This document shows positions 28,656-38,300 of a stretch of 64,000 nucleotides of DNA, piece by piece. Each line of letters starts with the position of its first letter. The first letter of the stretch is position 1. Made by a program: the position numbers and the translations under genes. Source of the DNA: Maritimibacter fusiformis. GTDB taxonomy: Bacteria > Pseudomonadota > Alphaproteobacteria > Rhodobacterales > Rhodobacteraceae. The DNA lies in assembly GCF_008086115.1 (NCBI RefSeq), contig NZ_VSIY01000009.1, positions 62,001-126,000 on the forward strand. The letters run 5' to 3'. The notes beneath the pieces are model-generated. The model had not been told where the DNA came from, made no database searches, and saw nothing but the letters and a program-made list of their open reading frames with translations.

Positions 28656-28874
28656 TCAGGCCTTGCCGTAGGCGGCCTCGCGCGCGATGAACGGGATCTC
28701 GGAGCGGGCAATGCCCAAGTCGGCGAGGTCACGGCTCGTCAGGTCGCGCAACTCGTTCAGGGTCTGGCGGTAGACCCGGCGCTGGGCGCGGGCCTCGGCA
28801 AAAGATTTCACGACGGCGTCAACGCGGCCGAAGAACCCGTGCCGGGCACCCTGGATATGCGATGCGTAAGCCAT
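28656..28874 (-). CDS. DUF1127 small protein upstream of the hairpin RNAs (CcaF1-like)
   Basis: A 72-residue basic protein. The C-terminal half (QTLNELRDLTSRDLADLGIARSEIPF) is the DUF1127 domain. ATG 28874 has AAGGAAAAG eight bases upstream; a longer frame to 28979 lacks one. The hairpin array starts nine bases after the stop on the same strand, so one transcript probably carries both. In R. sphaeroides the equivalent protein (CcaF1, from memory) binds RNA and affects maturation of these small RNAs, so this is a likely orthologue. Confidence 0.88.
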   Translation of the reverse strand: MAYASHIQGARHGFFGRVDAVVKSFAEARAQRRVYRQTLNELRDLTSRDLADLGIARSEIPFIAREAAYGKA

Positions 28875-28921
28875 TTTTTTCTTTTCCTTTTTTTCTCTGC
28901 TGCCCCTTCCGCGGGGCGCCT

Positions 28922-29052
28922 CTGTTAGCGCTGTCGTCGCGCTGTTGAGGGGAAGATGGGGCATATGCTGCACTTGCACAATACCCCGCGCTCACAATGC
29001 CGCTATGCAGAATTTGCATACGTGTTGCTGACCTATTTTCGAGCGCTAACAG
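28922..29052. promoter_or_regulatory. Divergent control region between the DUF1127 gene and mrp
   Basis: This AT-richer gap holds matched inverted copies of CTGTTAGCGCT (28922-28932) and AGCGCTAACAG (29042-29052), each centred on AGCGCT like LacI-family half sites. Between them lie a palindrome TATGCA-GAATT-TGCATA (29004-29020) and GCATATGC (28961-28968). I cannot assign promoter elements with confidence; related stress genes in Rhodobacter use RpoH-type sigma factors. Confidence 0.45.
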
Positions 29053-29169
29053 GAAATCGCCCCGGATCGCCCTGAACAGATGCGTCTGTGCGCATATGAC
29101 CCTTGCGATCACGACGGAAACGCTCATGTATTGGGGCGGTAAAAAGACCTGACCGGATCGGAGACCTTG

Positions 29170-30267
29170 ATGACCCAGACGCGCGACAACATCCTCTCGG
29201 CGCTCGCCACCGTGGCGTTGCCCGACGGGGGCGACCTGGCTTCGCGCGACATGATTCGCGCCCTCACCATCGACGGCGGCAGCATCAGCTTCGTGATCGA
29301 GGCCCCCAGCGCCGATCTTGCGGCCCGGATGGAGCCGCAGCGCAAGGCCGCCGAGACGGTGGTGGCGGCGCTGGCGGGGGTCGAGAAGGTCTCGGTGATC
29401 CTGACCGCACACAGCGCCGGCGGCGGATCGGGGTCGGCCCGCCCTGCCCCGTCCGGCGAAGCGCCGCAACTGCGCGTCGGCGGCCACCCGACCCCGCAGC
29501 AGGGCCCCGAAGCGGTGCCCGGCGTCAAGAAGGTGATCGCCATCGCCTCGGGCAAGGGCGGGGTCGGCAAATCCACCGTGACCTCGAACCTGGCCGTCGC
29601 GCTGGCCGCGCAGGGCAAGAAGGTCGGGCTGCTCGATGCCGACGTGCTCGGCCCGTCGCAGCCCCTGATGATGGGCACCAATGACCGGCCGCAAAGCGCC
29701 GATGGCAAGGTAATGGAGCCGGTCGAGGCGCATGGCGTCAAGCTGATCTCGATCGGGCTGTTTCTCGACCCCGACCAGGCGGTGGTCTGGCGCGGCCCGA
29801 TGCTGACCGGCACCTTGCAGCAGTTCCTGTTCAAGGTCACTTGGGGCGAGCTTGACGTGCTGTTGATCGACCTGCCGCCCGGAACCGGCGACGTGCAGTT
29901 GACGCTGGCGCAGAAGGTCAAGATGACCGGCGCGCTGGTGGTCTCGACGCCGCAGGACGTGGCGCTGATCGACGCGCACAAGGCGCTCGACATGTTCCAG
30001 AAGGTGCATGTGCCGGTGCTCGGGCTGATCGAGAACATGTCCACCTATATCTGCCCGAACTGCGGCCACGAGGACCATATCTTCGGCCAGGGCGGCGTGC
30101 GCGCCGAGGCCGAAAAGACCGGACTGCCGTTCATGGGAGAGATCCCGCTGGCGCGCGAAGTGCGCACGGCGGGCGATGCCGGCATTCCGATCGCGCTGGG
30201 CGACGGGCCGGTGGCCGAAGCCTACCGGGCGCTGGCGAAATCGCTGATCGACGGCGGGCTCGTCTGA
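29170..30267 (+). CDS. mrp: Mrp/ApbC/NBP35-type iron-sulfur cluster carrier ATPase
   Basis: A 365-residue protein with an N-terminal MIP18-like domain (about 1-80), a Pro/Gly linker, and a P-loop ATPase domain: [15 protein letters not shown] (deviant Walker A), [23 protein letters not shown], and the C-terminal CPNC that binds a bridging cluster. It delivers Fe-S clusters. ATG 29170 is chosen; TTG 29167 precedes it in frame. Confidence 0.93.
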   Translation: MTQTRDNILSALATVALPDGGDLASRDMIRALTIDGGSISFVIEAPSADLAARMEPQRKAAETVVAALAGVEKVSVILTAHSAGGGSGSARPAPSGEAPQLRVGGHPTPQQGPEAVPGVKKVIAIASGKGGVGKSTVTSNLAVALAAQGKKVGLLDADVLGPSQPLMMGTNDRPQSADGKVMEPVEAHGVKLISIGLFLDPDQAVVWRGPMLTGTLQQFLFKVTWGELDVLLIDLPPGTGDVQLTLAQKVKMTGALVVSTPQDVALIDAHKALDMFQKVHVPVLGLIENMSTYICPNCGHEDHIFGQGGVRAEAEKTGLPFMGEIPLAREVRTAGDAGIPIALGDGPVAEAYRALAKSLIDGGLV

Positions 30268-30295
30268 CCCCTACTGCGCCTGCGGCGACGGCGTG

Positions 30296-32875
30296 TCAGA
30301 ACGGCACGTCGTCGTCGGCGCGGTCGGCGGGCTTGATGAAGCGCGCGACGACCTTTTTCGCGCCCGCCTTGTCGAACTCGATATCAAGCTTGTCGCCCTC
30401 GATCCCCATCACCGTGCCGTAGCCGAATTTCTGGTGAAACACCCGGTCGCCCTTGGTGAACGTGGAAATCGCCGTCGCGTCGATCACCAGGTTGCGCGCC
30501 TCGCTCGGGCTTTGGGTCTGGCGGGCCGCGCCGTGGGACTGCATCCGCCGCCAGCCCGGCGAATTGTAGGCATCCGCCCGCGCCGCGCGCTCCTCGAGCC
30601 GCGATGACATGCCCCCCGCCGCGCCGTAGCCACCGCCGTAAAGGCCGGGGGGTGTGAGCACCTCGACATGCTCCTCGGGCAGTTCGTCGATGAAGCGCGA
30701 GGGCAACTGGCTTTGCCACTGGCCATAGACGCGGCGGTTGGCGGCAAAGGAGATGGTGCAAAGCTCCTCGGCGCGGGTGATGCCGACATAGGCCAGCCGG
30801 CGTTCTTCCTCGAGACCCTTGAGGCCGCTTTCGTCCATCGAGCGTTGCGAGGGAAACAGCCCGTCCTCCCACCCCGGCAGGAACACGGCGGGGTATTCCA
30901 GCCCCTTGGCGGCGTGCAGCGTCATGATGGTGACCTTTTCGCCCGCCTCCTCGGTCTGGTTGTCCATGATCAGGCTGACGTGTTCGAGAAAGCCCTGCAG
31001 ATTCTCGAACTGCTCCAGCGCCTTGACCAGTTCCTTGAGGTTCTCCAGCCGCCCCGGCGCCTCCGGCGTCTTGTCGTTCTGCCAGAACCCGGTGTAGCCG
31101 GACTCGTCGAGGATCATCTCGGCCAGAAGAATGTGGTCGCCATTCAGGATCGATACAAATCTTTGAAGCAGCTCTATTCTGGACTGACACTGCTCAATTT
31201 GCACTTGGAGTTTCAGAATTTCGGACTCGCGTTCCTTCTCTGTTAGTTCCTCGGCGTAATCAGGCGCAGTGAACAAATCCACCTCGGTCGAAAGCTGTTC
31301 GACCTCCGTTTCAAGCTCTAGAATTGCGGCCTGTTGCTTTGAAACTTCGATCTTCTCACCCGCATTTCTCACCAAATAATGCCAAAGGTCGATAGCATTG
31401 ACGAGCCTCGTCAGCTCCTTGAGCCCTCTGCCGCTGAGGAGCTTTTCTTCACAGCACCGGCGAGCGCGTTCAACCATCGAAACGGCAGATTCGCTATCTT
31501 TCTTACGGATTGTCTGCACCGCCTTGTCGCCCAGCCCCCGTCGCGGCGTGTTGACGATACGCTCGAAGGCCAGGTCGTCCTCGGGGCTGACGGCGAGGCG
31601 GAAATAGGCCATCGCGTCGCGGATTTCCATGCGTTCATAGAAACGCGGGCCGCCGATCACCCGGTAGGGCAGACCGATGGTCAGGAACCGATCCTCGAAG
31701 GCGCGCATCTGGTGGCTGGCGCGCACCAGGATGGCCATTGAATCCAGCCCCATCGGCGCCATGCCGCGCGTACCCTGCGCCATCGCCTCGATCTCGTCAC
31801 CGACCCAGCGCGCCTCTTCCTCGCCGTCCCAATGGCCGATCAGGCGGACCTTTTCGCCCTCGGTCGCCTCGGTCCACAACTCCTTGCCCAGCCGGTCCTG
31901 GTTGCCCCGGATCACGCCGGCGGCGGCGGCAAGGATATGCGGGGTCGAGCGGTAGTTCTGTTCCAGCCGGATCACCTTGGCGCCGGGAAAATCCTTTTCA
32001 AACCGCAGGATGTTGCCCACCTCGGCGCCGCGCCAGCCATAGATCGACTGGTCGTCGTCACCGACGCAGCAGATGTTCTTGTGCTTGGCGGCAAGCAGGC
32101 GCAGCCAGAGATACTGGGCGACGTTGGTGTCCTGGTATTCGTCGACAAGGATATAGCGAAACCAGTTCTGGTATTGCTCGAGCACGTCCGGGCGGGTCTG
32201 GAAGATGTGGACGACGTGCAGGAGCAGGTCGCCGAAATCGACCGCGTTCAACTCGCGCAGGCGGCGCTGGTAGGCCTCGTAAAGCTCGGTGCCACGATTG
32301 TTGAAGGCACCCGCCTCGGCGGCGGGCACCTTGTCCGGCGTCCAGGCGCGGTTTTTCCAGTTGTCGATGATCCCGGCCAACATGCGCGCGGGCCAGCGCT
32401 TGTCGTCGATGTTCTCGGCAATGATCAGTTGTTTCAACAGCCGGATCTGGTCGTCGGTGTCGAGGATGGTGAAGTTCGACTTCAGCCCGACCAGTTCGGC
32501 GTGACGGCGCAGGAGCTTGACGCAGATCGCGTGGAAGGTGCCGAGCCACGGCATCCCCTCGACGCTCTGGCCGAGGTTGCGGGCAACCCGCTCCTTCATC
32601 TCGCGCGCGGCCTTGTTGGTAAAGGTGACGGCGAGGATCTCGTTGGTGCGGCAGGTGCCGGTGTGCAGAAGATGCGCGATCCGGGTGGTCAGCGCCTTGG
32701 TCTTGCCGGTGCCCGCGCCCGCCAGCATCAGGACCGGGCCATCCAGCGCCTCGACCGCCTCGCGCTGGGCCGGGTTGAGGTCGTCGAGATAGGGCGCGGG
32801 ACGGGCGGCCATGGCGCGTGCGGAAAGGCTCGGGCCGGAGGGCGCAGGGGCGTTGGGATCGTCGGGCAGGGTCAT
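30296..32875 (-). CDS. uvrD: ATP-dependent DNA helicase UvrD/PcrA with an unusual coiled-coil patch
   Basis: An 859-residue superfamily 1 helicase: GAGTGKT (residues 53-59), DEYQDTN, and VGITRAEE are intact, and the C-terminal FHQKFGYGTVMGIEGDKLDIEFD Tudor-like region is present. ATG 32875 is chosen over the longer frame. Residues ~455-578 (31141-31510) have clearly lower GC than the flanks and include a Glu/Gln/Leu-rich coiled-coil segment of ~70 residues (ILELETEVEQLSTEV; SEILKLQVQIEQCQSRIELL) not expected in this place. The flanking sequence resumes exactly in frame. A perfect SOS box lies 40 bases upstream. Confidence 0.92.
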   Translation of the reverse strand: MTLPDDPNAPAPSGPSLSARAMAARPAPYLDDLNPAQREAVEALDGPVLMLAGAGTGKTKALTTRIAHLLHTGTCRTNEILAVTFTNKAAREMKERVARNLGQSVEGMPWLGTFHAICVKLLRRHAELVGLKSNFTILDTDDQIRLLKQLIIAENIDDKRWPARMLAGIIDNWKNRAWTPDKVPAAEAGAFNNRGTELYEAYQRRLRELNAVDFGDLLLHVVHIFQTRPDVLEQYQNWFRYILVDEYQDTNVAQYLWLRLLAAKHKNICCVGDDDQSIYGWRGAEVGNILRFEKDFPGAKVIRLEQNYRSTPHILAAAAGVIRGNQDRLGKELWTEATEGEKVRLIGHWDGEEEARWVGDEIEAMAQGTRGMAPMGLDSMAILVRASHQMRAFEDRFLTIGLPYRVIGGPRFYERMEIRDAMAYFRLAVSPEDDLAFERIVNTPRRGLGDKAVQTIRKKDSESAVSMVERARRCCEEKLLSGRGLKELTRLVNAIDLWHYLVRNAGEKIEVSKQQAAILELETEVEQLSTEVDLFTAPDYAEELTEKERESEILKLQVQIEQCQSRIELLQRFVSILNGDHILLAEMILDESGYTGFWQNDKTPEAPGRLENLKELVKALEQFENLQGFLEHVSLIMDNQTEEAGEKVTIMTLHAAKGLEYPAVFLPGWEDGLFPSQRSMDESGLKGLEEERRLAYVGITRAEELCTISFAANRRVYGQWQSQLPSRFIDELPEEHVEVLTPPGLYGGGYGAAGGMSSRLEERAARADAYNSPGWRRMQSHGAARQTQSPSEARNLVIDATAISTFTKGDRVFHQKFGYGTVMGIEGDKLDIEFDKAGAKKVVARFIKPADRADDDVPF

Positions 32876-32914
32876 GGCGGGCAAGATAGCGCCGGTGGCG
32901 GGCGAGGGAAAGGT

Positions 32915-32929
32915 GTTCGATGAATGTTC
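32915..32929 (-). promoter_or_regulatory. LexA (SOS) box upstream of uvrD
   Basis: The plus strand reads GTTCGATGAATGTTC, a perfect GTTC-N7-GTTC, which is the alphaproteobacterial LexA operator. It lies 40 bases before the uvrD start codon, where it could block transcription until DNA damage. Confidence 0.75.
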
Positions 32930-32981
32930 CGCACCATTCTGCGCCGGGTTCAGCCACCGCGCCTGCAACGCGTCGCGTGGC

Positions 32982-33527
32982 TCAGCCCTCGTCGTCGCCC
33001 ATGATGTCCTGGGCGTAGCGGGTGAACAGGCGGGCGAAACAGGCGATCTCGTCCTCGTTCCAGCGCGAGAAGACGCGCACGAAATGCCGCCATTTGCGGT
33101 CGCGCATGTCTTCGAGCACCGCCCGGCCTGCCGCGGTCAGGCAAAGCACCGTCTTGCGGCCGTCGTCCTGTGCCGCCTCGCGCCGGACAAAGCCTTGCGC
33201 GATCAGGTCCGAGGCGACGCGCGACGCCCGCGACGGGTCGATCGCCATTTCCTCGGCCAAAAGCCCCACGGTCGGATCGGTCGGCGCGTCGCGCCCGATG
33301 CCGGCGGCGATGCGCGCCACCGCGGTCAGGCCGTGAAACTGCCCCGGTTCGACCTGATGGCCGCTTTCGGCCAGAAGCCGCCCGGTCAACTCGCCCTTCA
33401 GAACCCGGCGATGCCACTGGAAAAACGTCTGCTCCAGATCGAGCAGCGCCTCCTGCGACAGGGGCGAAAGCCCGCTGTCTTCGAGCAGGTCAACACGGCC
33501 AAGCGATCTGCGGTGCGGGTCTGACAT
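32982..33527 (-). CDS. MarR-family transcriptional regulator
   Basis: A 181-residue winged-helix regulator: GQFHGLTAVARIAAGIGRDAPTDPTVGLLAEEMAIDPSRASRVASDLIAQGFVRR-type helix-turn-helix, then the wing (AAQDDGRKTVLCLT). Unusually it has a 40-residue N-terminal extension. It is divergent from an MFS drug exporter with a palindromic site in between, so it most likely represses both genes. Confidence 0.9.
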   Translation of the reverse strand: MSDPHRRSLGRVDLLEDSGLSPLSQEALLDLEQTFFQWHRRVLKGELTGRLLAESGHQVEPGQFHGLTAVARIAAGIGRDAPTDPTVGLLAEEMAIDPSRASRVASDLIAQGFVRREAAQDDGRKTVLCLTAAGRAVLEDMRDRKWRHFVRVFSRWNEDEIACFARLFTRYAQDIMGDDEG

Positions 33528-33577
33528 GGCGTCGATATCGCAACACTTCCTGCGCCCGTCAACTCATTGTTGGTCAC

Positions 33578-33600
33578 ATATATGTGCGGTTGACATATAT
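33578..33600. promoter_or_regulatory. Palindromic operator between the MarR and MFS genes
   Basis: ATATATGT (33578-33585) and ACATATAT (33593-33600) form a perfect inverted repeat with a seven-base spacer, inside the 116-bp divergent gap. Shape and place fit a MarR dimer site. It may also overlap AT-rich promoter -10 sequences. Confidence 0.65.
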
Positions 33601-33643
33601 ATTGCCGCGGGCGTAGACCTGCGACAAATTGACAGGACGCCCG

Positions 33644-35182
33644 ATGACCGAACCGCAGACCCCTTCCCCGCAATCGCAGGCCGCTTTCCCCGAATACGAG
33701 CCGCGCATCGTGCGCATGATCATCCTGTCGATCGGCCTGCTTTTGATGCTGGCGGCGCTTGATCAGACCATCGTATCGACCGCGCTGCCGACCATCGTGG
33801 CCGATCTTGGCGGGCTGGAGCATCTGTCCTGGGTGGTGACGGCCTATATCCTGGCCTCGACCATCGCCGCACCTCTCTATGGCAAGCTGGGCGACCTCTA
33901 TGGCCGGCGCAACATGGTGTTCACCTCGGTCGGGCTGTTCCTGGTCGGCTCGGCGCTGTGCGGCGCGGCCAACTCGATGACCTGGCTGATCCTGTCGCGC
34001 GCCATCCAGGGGCTGGGCGGTGGCGGGCTCTTTGTGCTAGCGCTGTCGGTGATCGGTGACGTGATCCCGCCGAAAGATCGCGGCAAGGTGCAGGGCGTGT
34101 TCGCCGCCACCTTCTCGATCGCCGCGGTGATCGGCCCGCTGATCGGCGGGCTGTTCGTCGAGGTCTTTACCTGGCACTGGATCTTCTACATCAACGTGCC
34201 GGTCGGGCTGGCTGCGGTTCTGATGTTCGGCACCGCCTTCAAGGCCACCGGCAAGCGCGTCACGCACAAGATCGACTGGGCCGGGGCGGCGGCGCTGACG
34301 GTGGCGCTGGCTTCGCTGACGCTGGCCACCAGCCTGGGCGGAGCGACCTATCCCTGGGGTTCGGTGCAGGTGATCGGGCTGGCGGTTCTGGCCGTGGTTG
34401 CGGCGCTGGCCTTCCTGGCCATCGAGCGGCGCGCGGACGAGCCGGTGATCCCGCTTGGCCTGTTTCGCATGAACGTGTTCTGGGTCACCTCGGTTCTGAG
34501 CACCGTGGTCGGGGCCGCGATGCTGGGCGGCGTGACGTTCCTGCCGATCTTCCTGCAGATCGCCAAGGGCGTGTCCCCGACGCTGTCCGGGCTGATGCTG
34601 CTGCCGATGACCGCCGGCATCCTGTTCAGCTCGCTCGCCGCGGGCCGGTTCATGAGCAGCACGGGCCGTTACAAGGCGTTGCCGATCCTCGGGCTGGGGC
34701 TGGTGGCGGCGGGCTATCTGCTGCTGAGCGGGATCACCCCCGCGACCTCGACGCTGTCGTTCTCGCTTCGGCTGTCGGTGGTCGGGTTGGGGATGGGTGC
34801 GATCTTCCCGGTGTTGACCACTTCGGTCCAGAACGCGGTGGCACGCAGCCAGATCGGCACCGCCACGGCGGCGGGGCTGATGTTCCGGCAGGTCGGCGGA
34901 TCGGTCGCGGTGGCGGGCTTCGGGGCGCTGTTCGCGGCCCGGCTGGCGGGCGACGCAGCGGCGGGCGGAGCGATCCCCGGCGGCGGCGCGGGTTTCGAGA
35001 TCGGGCCGAGAACGCTGGCCGCCCTGCCCGAGGCCACGCAGGCGGCCATCGGCGAGGCGGTGGCGCATGCCATCCAGCCGATCTTCCTGATCGCCGCCGG
35101 GCTGGCGCTGGTCGGGCTTGCCTTCGCGCTGGTGCTCGAGGAAATCCAGTTGGCCAGCCGGATGGAGCCGCAGCCGGAATAG
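33644..35182 (+). CDS. MFS multidrug exporter of the DHA2 (14-helix) family
   Basis: A 512-residue transporter with about 14 membrane helices and the DHA2 motifs LDQTIVSTALPTIVADLGG (motif D1) and GKLGDLYGRRNMVFTSVGLFLVGSALCG (motif A). It likely exports drugs or toxic compounds by proton antiport. ATG 33644 gives MTEPQTPSPQS; an in-frame start at 33629 is the alternative. Controlled by the divergent MarR gene by context. Confidence 0.92.
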   Translation: MTEPQTPSPQSQAAFPEYEPRIVRMIILSIGLLLMLAALDQTIVSTALPTIVADLGGLEHLSWVVTAYILASTIAAPLYGKLGDLYGRRNMVFTSVGLFLVGSALCGAANSMTWLILSRAIQGLGGGGLFVLALSVIGDVIPPKDRGKVQGVFAATFSIAAVIGPLIGGLFVEVFTWHWIFYINVPVGLAAVLMFGTAFKATGKRVTHKIDWAGAAALTVALASLTLATSLGGATYPWGSVQVIGLAVLAVVAALAFLAIERRADEPVIPLGLFRMNVFWVTSVLSTVVGAAMLGGVTFLPIFLQIAKGVSPTLSGLMLLPMTAGILFSSLAAGRFMSSTGRYKALPILGLGLVAAGYLLLSGITPATSTLSFSLRLSVVGLGMGAIFPVLTTSVQNAVARSQIGTATAAGLMFRQVGGSVAVAGFGALFAARLAGDAAAGGAIPGGGAGFEIGPRTLAALPEATQAAIGEAVAHAIQPIFLIAAGLALVGLAFALVLEEIQLASRMEPQPE

Positions 35183-35320
35183 CCCCGGCCCCACGCGGCC
35201 GGGCCCGGGCATCGCGCAATCCTTGCACAAATGTTTCAGGGCGTCTGCGCGCCCTCTTGCGCCGCAATGCAGCATCCCCTACGAATTCGGCACCATCCGA
35301 CAGGCCGAGGGGAGAAGACC

Positions 35321-38300
35321 ATGCCGGAATTCCAGAAGATTCTTGTCGCCAACCGGGGCGAGATCGCGATCCGGATCCTGCGCGCGGCCAACGAGATGGG
35401 CAAGCGCACCGTCGCGGTCTATGCCGAGGAGGACAAGCTGGGCCTGCACCGGTTCAAGGCCGACGAGGCCTATCGGATCGGCGAGGGGCTGGGGCCGGTC
35501 GCGGCCTACCTGTCGATCCCCGAGATCATCCGCGTCGCAAAGGAAAGCGGCGCCGATGCGATCCACCCGGGCTATGGCCTGCTCAGCGAAAACCCCGATT
35601 TCGTCGATGCCTGCGACGAGGCCGGCATCGCCTTCATCGGCCCCAGCGCCGCCACCATGCGCAAGCTGGGCGACAAGGCCTCGGCGCGGCGCGTCGCGAT
35701 CGAGGCGGGCGTACCGGTGATCCCCGCCACCGAGGTGCTGGGCGACGACATGGACGCGATCCGCGCCGAGGCCGCCAAGATCGGCTATCCCCTCATGCTC
35801 AAGGCGTCGTGGGGCGGGGGCGGACGCGGCATGCGCCCGATCAATTCCGAGGACGAGCTTGAGGAAAAGGTGCGCGAGGGCCGGCGCGAAGCCGAGGCGG
35901 CGTTCGGCAACGGCGAGGGCTATCTGGAAAAGATGATCACCCGCGCGCGCCATGTCGAGGTGCAGATCCTGGGCGACACCCAGGGCAATATCTATCATTT
36001 GTGGGAGCGTGACTGCTCGGTCCAACGCCGCAACCAGAAGGTCGTCGAGCGCGCGCCCGCGCCCTATCTGTCGGATGCCCAGCGCGAGGAGATCTGCAAC
36101 CTGGGCCGCAAGATCTGCGAGCACGTGAACTACACCTGCGCGGGCACCGTCGAGTTCCTGATGGATATGGAAACCGGCAAGTTCTACTTCATCGAGGTCA
36201 ACCCGCGCGTCCAGGTCGAGCACACCGTGACCGAGGAGGTCACCGGCATCGACATCGTGCGCGCCCAGATCCTGATCACCGAGGGCAAGAGTCTGACCGA
36301 GGCAACCGGGGTGGCCAGCCAGTATGACGTGAAGCTGCACGGCCACGCGCTGCAATGCCGCATCACCACCGAGGACCCGCAGAACAACTTCATCCCCGAC
36401 TATGGCCGCCTGACCGCCTATCGCACCGCGACCGGCATGGGCATCCGGCTGGACGGCGGCACCGCCTATCCCGGCTCGGTGATCACGCGGTTCTACGATT
36501 CGCTGCTGGTCAAGGTGACGGCACATGGCCAGACGCCGCAGCAGGCCATCGCGCGGATGGACCGGGCCTTGCGCGAGTTTCGCATCCGGGGCGTGTCGAC
36601 CAACATCGCCTTCGTCACGAACCTGCTGCGCCACCCGACGTTTCTGAACAACGAATACTCCACCCGCTTCATCGACGAGACCCCGGAGCTGTTCGACTTC
36701 CCCGAACAACGCGACCGGGCCACCAAGATCCTGACCTATATCGCCGATATCTCGGTCAACGGTCACCCCGAGACGCTGGGCCGCGTCACGCCCAAATCCG
36801 ACCTGAAACCGCCGCGCTGCCCCGAGTTGCGCAGCGAGACGCCGCCGCCGGGCACCCGGCAACTGCTGGACGAAAAAGGCCCAAAGGCGGTGGCGGACTG
36901 GATGAAGGCCCAGAGGCAAGTGCTTGTCACCGATACGACAATGCGCGACGGGCACCAGTCGCTTCTGGCCACCCGGATGCGCTCCATCGACATGATCCGC
37001 ATCGCGCGGGCCTACGGTGCGAACCTGCCGCAGCTTTTCTCGGTCGAATGCTGGGGCGGTGCGACCTTCGACGTTGCCTATCGGTTCCTGCAGGAATGCC
37101 CGTGGCAGCGGCTGCGCGACATCCGCGCCCAGATGCCCAACATCATGACCCAGATGCTGCTGCGCGCCTCGAACGGGGTCGGATACACCAACTACCCCGA
37201 CAACGTCGTGCAAAGCTTCGTCGCGCAGGCGGCGAAATCCGGCGTCGACGTGTTTCGTGTGTTCGACAGCCTCAACTGGGTCGAGAACATGCGCGTGGCG
37301 ATGGACGCGGTGATCGAGGCCGAAAAGGTCTGCGAAGGCACGATCTGCTACACCGGCGACGTGCTCGACCCGGACAGGGCGAAATACGACATCAAGTATT
37401 ACGTCGGCATGGCCCGCGAGCTTGAGGCGGCCGGCGCGCATGTGCTGGGGCTGAAGGACATGGCCGGGCTGATGAAGCCCCCCGCCGCGCGCGCGCTGAT
37501 CGCGGCGTTGAAGGACGCGGTCGGGCTGCCGATCCATTTCCACACCCACGACACGTCGGGCATCGCGGCGGCCTCGGTGCTGGCGGCGGTGGAGGCCGGT
37601 GTCGACGCGGTCGACGCCGCGATGGACGCGTTTTCCGGCGCCACCTCGCAGCCCTGCCTTGGCTCGATCGTGGCCGCGCTGGCCCATACCGACCGCGACA
37701 CCGGGCTGGATATCGCCGCGATCCGCGAGATCTCGAACTACTGGGAGGCGGTGCGCGGGCAATACGCGGCCTTCGAGGCGGGGCTGCAGGCACCGGCCTC
37801 CGAGGTCTACCTGCACGAAATGCCGGGCGGGCAGTTCACCAACCTCAAGGCGCAGGCGCGCTCGCTCGGTCTCGAAGAACGCTGGCACGAGGTGGCGCAG
37901 GCCTATGCCGACGTGAACCTGATGTTCGGCGATATCGTCAAGGTCACGCCGTCCTCGAAGGTTGTGGGCGACATGGCGCTGATGATGGTCAGCCAGAACC
38001 TGACCCGCGCCCAGGTCGAGGACCCCAAGGTCGACGTGTCGTTCCCGGATTCGGTGATCGACATGCTGTCGGGCAACCTCGGACAACCGCCGGGCGGGTT
38101 TCCCGATGGCATCGTCAAGAAGGTGCTGAAGGGCAAGAAACCGTCGACCGAACGGCCGGGCAAGAAGCTGGCCCCGGTCGACCTGAACGCGGTGCGCGCC
38201 GAGGCCGAGGCCAAGCTGGAGGTGAAGCTCGACGACGAGGATCTGAACGGCTACCTGATGTATCCCAAGGTGTTCTCGGATTATGCCGAGCGCCACAAGA

